Of a stretch of DNA of 64,000 nucleotides, positions 60,076 to 64,000 are shown in pieces. Origin of the DNA: SB21 sp964415295 (GTDB taxonomy: Bacteria > CLD3 > SB21); the NCBI GenBank assembly GCA_964415295.1, contig CAYPYN010000001.1, forward strand, positions 310,001 through 374,000. The letters run 5' to 3'. How positions within the stretch are numbered: the first letter of the stretch is position 1; every line of letters begins with the position of its first letter. A program made the position numbers and the translations under genes. The notes beneath the pieces were generated by a model. The model was given only the letters and a program-made list of their open reading frames with translations. It ran no database searches and was not told where the DNA came from.

Positions 60076-60210
60076 TAAGTAAAACTTAAATAATTCTCTT
60101 TTATTCCCGCCGCAAGATTAACTTTTGTTTTTCAATTTAATCGCTTGTAATTGGTTCAGGCCATCCCTATATTTTTTTGTCCATTCACTCATAAAATCGG
60201 CGTGGTGAAC

Positions 60211-60615
60211 ATGAATCGTGATGAACTTATCGAGATGGCGATCAAAGCCCGGGAGATGGCTTTAGCGCCGTATTCTCATTTCAAAGTCGGCGCTGTCGTG
60301 GTAACAGGCAACGGAAAAGTATTTTCCGGCTGCAATATCGAGAACAGCACATACGGTCTTACCATGTGTGCGGAACGTGTGGCGATCTTCAAAGCGTTGT
60401 CCGAAGGCGAAAGGAATTTCAAAACCGTCGTTGTGGTGGCCGATACACCGGAACCTTGTTTCCCCTGCGGAGCCTGCCGGCAGATCATATGGGATTTTGC
60501 CCCGAAAGCCGAGGTCATCTGCGCAAATCTTAACAAGAAAAGCGAAGTATTCCCTCCGTCCGAGCTCATACCTCATGCCTTTGGCGCGGAACATCTCAAT
60601 AATCATAATAAGTAG
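60211..60615 (+). CDS. cdd: Cytidine deaminase
   Basis: A 134-residue zinc enzyme that deaminates cytidine and deoxycytidine in pyrimidine salvage. The catalytic motif is MCAERVA (Cys53-Ala-Glu55) and the other zinc ligands are PCGACRQ (Cys86, Cys89). Residues YSHFKVGAV and NIENSTYGLT are family hallmarks. The ATG at 60211 is used; a GTG two codons upstream is possible, and 18 further upstream residues are non-coding in character. It is followed after 3 bases by an MscS-type channel gene and diverges from the OsmC operon. Confidence 0.95.
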   Translation: MNRDELIEMAIKAREMALAPYSHFKVGAVVVTGNGKVFSGCNIENSTYGLTMCAERVAIFKALSEGERNFKTVVVVADTPEPCFPCGACRQIIWDFAPKAEVICANLNKKSEVFPPSELIPHAFGAEHLNNHNK

Positions 60616-60618
60616 TTC

Positions 60619-61701
60619 ATGGCTGATTGGTCCGACATATTCGTGATCGATAATCCCACGCTGAGGATTCTGGTTCAGGCGCTGTCCATTGTTGTCGCCG
60701 GCTATTTCCTTTCCAAGATCGTCCACCTGATCGTCAAAATCATACAGCGCCGCATCACGTCTAAGACCGAGACCGATCTGGACGACCGCGTCATCGCCGT
60801 ACTGGAAAAATCCGTCCAGCGCATTGTCAATGCCACCGCGCTATACATAGCCGTCGGCCGCGTTGAAGTGGTGTATCACGGAAAGTGGACCATGTACCTG
60901 GACGGTGCTTTCTTTGTCATCATGGTGGTCTTCCTGACCATGCTGCTGTCCGGTCTTGTGAAGGTGCTTATGGAATGGTACGTCGCTGTCATCGCGGTTC
61001 GCACCCAAAGCCCCGTAGACGATGAATTGGTTCCGCTGGTGAAACGCATTGCCAATCTCCTGCTTTATTCCATCGGCCTGGTGATCTGTTTGGATCATTT
61101 TCACATCGATATCAAAGCGTTGGTCGTCTCCCTCGGCGTCGGTTCATTTGCGATTGCCTTCGCGGCGCAGGAAACGCTGGCCAATATGATCGCCGGATTT
61201 GTAATCATGGTGGACCGGCCGTTTCGCACCGGCGACCGCATCCGTATCCTGTCCTCACAACAGGTCGGGGACGTTCTGAAGGTAGGTTTGCGCAGTACGA
61301 AGATTCTCGACTTCGATAACAATATTGTCATTATTCCAAACGCTCAGATCATCAAGAATGAAATCGTCAATTATTCATACCCGGAGGTCACAACACGCCT
61401 GCGCGTCGAAGTCTCCGTCGCTTATGGTACGGATGTTGAAAAGGCCAAGAAGATTCTTACCGACGTGTGTGAGGGTTTTGAAGACGTGCTTGAAGATCCA
61501 AAGCCGACGGCCTATTTGGTTGGTTTCGGTGAATCCGCCCTTCAGTTGGTCGTGATCGGCCGGGTCCGGCATTACAAGGATCTCTTTGAGATTGCCGATG
61601 CGGTTCGAAAAAAAATATATGATGAGTTCAATAAACAAGGAATCGAATTCCCGTTCCCGCAGCGCGTCGTTCATGTGAAGAACGCGGTTCCGGCAAAATA
61701 G
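60619..61701 (+). CDS. MscS-family mechanosensitive channel
   Basis: A 360-residue membrane channel that opens under membrane tension to release solutes. Four or five hydrophobic segments precede the pore helix, which is Gly/Ala rich (VVSLGVGSFAIAFAAQETLANMI in parts: SLGVGSFAIAFAAQ and ETLANMIAGF). The beta domain follows with DRPFRTGDRIRI, VGDVLKVGLRST and IPNAQIIKNEIVNYS, then the alpha/beta C-terminal domain ending GIEFPFPQRVVHV. It starts 3 bases after the cdd stop and is probably co-transcribed with it. Length is between E. coli MscS (286) and the larger MscK types. Confidence 0.92.
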   Translation: MADWSDIFVIDNPTLRILVQALSIVVAGYFLSKIVHLIVKIIQRRITSKTETDLDDRVIAVLEKSVQRIVNATALYIAVGRVEVVYHGKWTMYLDGAFFVIMVVFLTMLLSGLVKVLMEWYVAVIAVRTQSPVDDELVPLVKRIANLLLYSIGLVICLDHFHIDIKALVVSLGVGSFAIAFAAQETLANMIAGFVIMVDRPFRTGDRIRILSSQQVGDVLKVGLRSTKILDFDNNIVIIPNAQIIKNEIVNYSYPEVTTRLRVEVSVAYGTDVEKAKKILTDVCEGFEDVLEDPKPTAYLVGFGESALQLVVIGRVRHYKDLFEIADAVRKKIYDEFNKQGIEFPFPQRVVHVKNAVPAK

Positions 61702-61758
61702 TCAAATCCCGATCCAAATTATATATCCGAACGTCCTTGGAAAATTTGTCCGGTCAGC

Positions 61759-61796
61759 CAATCAAAAACGGGTTTTATTTTTGAGGTTTTTGATTG
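61759..61796 (+). terminator. Probable terminator after the MscS gene
   Basis: An 11-bp perfect stem (61759-61769 with 61786-61796) with a 16-base loop is followed by CATTTATTTTTAATG. It lies about 60 bases after the channel gene's stop and well before the next start. Confidence 0.55.
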
Positions 61797-61885
61797 CATT
61801 TATTTTTAATGTCCCTTATATTTCACGGCAAGTTTTCCAATCCCATTTCAAAATCACTGAAAAAAATAGTTTTACGGAGAGTAAA

Positions 61886-64000
61886 ATGACTGATTATACT
61901 TTCTTAAAATCCAAACGGGGAATATCCATGAAACGGTTTTTGAACGCCGGCATCGGTTCGTTTTTAATGATCCTTGTGATCTTGGGATGGAACCGGAACG
62001 TAATCGCGCAGTCTAATCCCAAAGGCGCCTTTGAATTTGTGTCCCGCATAGACGCTTCGAAAGACGACGCTCTGGAAATTCTACTGGAGGGAAAACTGCT
62101 GTATGTGGCCAATAAAGCGGCCGGACTCTCCATCGTAGATATTTCAGATGTCTACAACCCGAAAGTGGTGAGCCGTACCGCTTCCGTCGGACAAAATTAC
62201 GGTATTGCCAAAAAAGGCAACTTTGTTTTCATGTCCGACAACCTGGCTGGACTTTTAGTATACGATGTGACCAATATTAAGAAACCGGTCAAGATCTCCG
62301 AGTTTGCGGTCAAAGGTGAAGCTTGGGACGTTAAGATCAAAGATAATTATGCCTATGTTGCCGCCGGTCTGGCCGGCCTGGTGGTCGTGGATATTACCGA
62401 TCCCAAGACGCCGAAGATGGTCACTTCGCTTCGTTATGATAAGGATTGGGATTACGCCCGAAAAGTTTATATCACAGAAAAAGGACTTCTATTTCTTGCC
62501 GACCGAAAAGCCGGTATTCACGCCATCAATATTGATAATCCGGCCACGCCCAAGGAACTGCGCCGCTTCCAGACACAGTTTGCCGTCGGACTCGAAGTAG
62601 CCGATAATTTCGCCTATGTGGCCGACGGACCGGGCGGGTTACTCGTGATCGACGTAAGTAACCCTGAGAAAATGAGACAGGTAGCCGATTTCAAGCTTCC
62701 GGGTCATGCCAACGGAGTATCAAAAATTGGTCCTTATGTCTATGTCTCTATTGATGACGCCGGTATCCGTGCCATCGACGTGACCAACCCAAATCGGCCT
62801 CAGTTTGACGCCCGTTATGACACACCGGGTCAAGCCTTCAGCGTGGCCAAGTATGACATATTTCTGGTGGCCGCCGATCTTTCTTCCATTCTCATACTTG
62901 TTCACAACAAACCGCCCGTTATTTTCCCAACAGCCGACAAAGTAGTGGCTGAGAATCAGAGGATCGAATTTAAGGTCCGCGGTATGGATCCTGATGATAA
63001 TCCCGTTGGGTTCACGGCCAACTTCATTCCGGAAGGCGCCGTTTTTAATGAAAAAGACACGCTCTTTTCGTGGACGCCAAGCTTTGAACAATCCGGTAAA
63101 TATGAAGGGATCATATTGACCGCCACGGAAAAGACACAGACCAAACTCTTCTCCCGTGATACTGTAACGATTAACGTGACGAATACGAACCGGGCTCCGG
63201 CGCTGCCCGTGACCGGAAATTACGCGGTAGATGAAAATAAAGAACTTGCTTTTATTGTCAATAAACCGACGGATCCGGACGTGGAGGACGATGGTAAATT
63301 GAAAGTGACGGCCGCGAGCCTTCCTGAAGGCAGCACGTTTGCCACTACGCTGGACGAGACTGCTATGGTATTCAAATGGACGCCGACGTATGAACAATCG
63401 GGCGTTTACACGGTAAGTTTTGTTGTAAAAGACGAGGGTGGTTTGACCGATACCAAACAGTCCGTCATTACCGTAAACCACATCAATCGTCCTCCGATCT
63501 TCGCCGAGCTGGCTCCTGCCATGACGGTGGATGAGAATAAGCTTCTGTCTTTCACGGTGCAGGCTTCCGATCTTGACAAAGAAGACGCCGGTAAACTGGA
63601 ATATGCGGGATTCAACCTGCCCGGTGGCGCAGCCTTCGACAAAACTACTCAGACTTTGTCGTGGACGCCTTCATACGAACAGTCCGGCAAATACGAAGGA
63701 ATTTACTTTATTGTGAAAGATCCGAGTGGGCTTTCGGATACCGTTTTCACTTCAGTGACCGTCAACCATGTTAACCGCCCGCCTTTCTTCGCAACGGTAA
63801 CGGCTCAACAGGTTGATGAAGTCAAAACATTAGCCTTTAAACTCAGCGCTTCCGATGCCGATGTTGAGGATGAAGGAAAAGTAACCATTAAGGCCGCCAA
63901 TATCCCGCAAGGCGCGACCTATGCGGAAGCGACCCGAACCCTGACATGGACGCCAACTTATGATCAGTCCGGCGACTACACGGCCGTCTTTACGGCCACA
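61886..64000 (+). CDS. Surface protein with LVIVD propeller and Ig-like repeats, 3' end outside window
   Basis: The first 705 codons of a large exported protein still open at the right edge. The ATG at 61886 follows GGAG by 7 bases; a second ATG at 61928 also gives a signal peptide (ending IAQ). Residues about 50-340 hold LVIVD-type propeller repeats (YVANKAAGLSIVDISD, YVAAGLAGLVVVDITDP, YVADGPGGLLVIDVSNP). From base 62909 on there are Ig-like repeats of 94, 99 and 96 residues and a partial fourth, each with a FSWTP or LTWTP...QSGxY core. This resembles secreted adhesins of the FCB group. Whether a C-terminal sorting domain exists cannot be seen. Confidence 0.83.
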   Translation, partial: MTDYTFLKSKRGISMKRFLNAGIGSFLMILVILGWNRNVIAQSNPKGAFEFVSRIDASKDDALEILLEGKLLYVANKAAGLSIVDISDVYNPKVVSRTASVGQNYGIAKKGNFVFMSDNLAGLLVYDVTNIKKPVKISEFAVKGEAWDVKIKDNYAYVAAGLAGLVVVDITDPKTPKMVTSLRYDKDWDYARKVYITEKGLLFLADRKAGIHAINIDNPATPKELRRFQTQFAVGLEVADNFAYVADGPGGLLVIDVSNPEKMRQVADFKLPGHANGVSKIGPYVYVSIDDAGIRAIDVTNPNRPQFDARYDTPGQAFSVAKYDIFLVAADLSSILILVHNKPPVIFPTADKVVAENQRIEFKVRGMDPDDNPVGFTANFIPEGAVFNEKDTLFSWTPSFEQSGKYEGIILTATEKTQTKLFSRDTVTINVTNTNRAPALPVTGNYAVDENKELAFIVNKPTDPDVEDDGKLKVTAASLPEGSTFATTLDETAMVFKWTPTYEQSGVYTVSFVVKDEGGLTDTKQSVITVNHINRPPIFAELAPAMTVDENKLLSFTVQASDLDKEDAGKLEYAGFNLPGGAAFDKTTQTLSWTPSYEQSGKYEGIYFIVKDPSGLSDTVFTSVTVNHVNRPPFFATVTAQQVDEVKTLAFKLSASDADVEDEGKVTIKAANIPQGATYAEATRTLTWTPTYDQSGDYTAVFTAT
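62909..64000 (+). repeat. Tandem He_PIG/cadherin-like Ig repeats within the surface protein
   Basis: Repeat units begin at 62909, 63191, 63488 and 63776 (282, 297, 288 bases and a partial unit). Each starts with RPP- or PPV-type residues, has VDEN or VAEN, an acidic DxDVED-like loop and ends with the WTPxYxQSGxY strand. Repeats 2 to 4 are the most alike. Confidence 0.8.

Noticed and set aside
62720..63481. Minus-strand open frame of 253 codons inside the surface protein
   Set aside because: It is antisense to the LVIVD/Ig repeats, whose periodic motifs prove the plus-strand frame.
1..64000. tRNA, rRNA, CRISPR, insertion sequence, prophage or integrative element
   Set aside because: I looked through the intergenic spaces and gene products and saw no clover-leaf, spaced repeats, transposase, integrase or phage structural gene.

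Overview
The window (about 64 kb, moderate GC, about 90% coding) reads as chromosomal DNA of a Gram-negative bacterium of the Fibrobacterota-Chlorobiota-Bacteroidota (FCB) superphylum. Support comes from a DUF3078 protein, several PorV/FadL-like barrels with the ALGMGG or AMALGG signature, BatD/BatE proteins, a TonB-dependent receptor, LVIVD/YVTN propellers and many lipoproteins. It does not look like a crown Bacteroidota genome: clear Shine-Dalgarno motifs (GGAG, AAGGAGG) precede many starts, and the recognisable promoters are sigma70-like (TTGACT or TTGACA, 17 bp, TATATT) rather than TTTG/TAnnTTTG. Ignavibacteriota, KSB1 or Calditrichota-like lineages are plausible; the sequence alone does not decide. 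I see no tRNA, rRNA, CRISPR array, insertion sequence, integrase or phage gene, and no gap between genes exceeds about 300 bases.

Layout. 0-9 kb: the end of fabI, acyl-CoA dehydrogenase, a TauE/DUF985/CPBP trio, a cytochrome c plus beta-propeller lipoprotein, thiolase and a barrel protein. 9.2-16 kb: a compact lipid-type cluster (GNAT-like acyltransferase, AUR1-type PAP2, CPBP protease, two NAD-dependent epimerase/reductases, a second AUR1-type PAP2, and an oppositely oriented AlkB-type hydroxylase). I propose this as a candidate ceramide/phosphosphingolipid pathway. 16-26.5 kb: SDR, biotin carrier, Crp/Fnr regulator, RND efflux pair with a CMD/AhpD-like protein, Omp85-type barrel, alpha/beta hydrolase, DUF3078. 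26.5-34 kb: a TonB receptor followed directly by a PAS histidine kinase and NarL-type regulator, then MFS, HEAT, MarC and NTF2-like genes. 34-44.2 kb: a seven-gene tightly packed operon batD-batE-comEC-kinase-sigma54 regulator-murI-VOC. 44-55 kb: envelope genes, including an operon of two GCYTV lipoproteins, an OMP and an M28 peptidase behind a near-consensus promoter, then a lipoprotein-OMP-TPR operon and an AmrS-type radical SAM enzyme. 55-58.5 kb: an SDR and an SOS operon lexA-unknown-dinB. 58.5-61.7 kb: a thiol redox operon (OsmC, DUF1858, double-thioredoxin oxidoreductase), diverging from cytidine deaminase and an MscS channel. 61.9 kb to the end: a large LVIVD plus Ig-repeat surface protein, open at the right edge.

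The most interesting signals are: (1) a perfect 18-bp palindrome filling the spacer of the lexA promoter, and a near-identical 18-bp palindrome inside the promoter of the OsmC/DUF1858/thioredoxin operon, suggesting one regulator links SOS and thiol stress; (2) an unrecognised 132-residue protein between lexA and dinB; (3) the putative sphingolipid cluster; (4) the GCYTV lipoprotein pair, one with a c-type heme motif.
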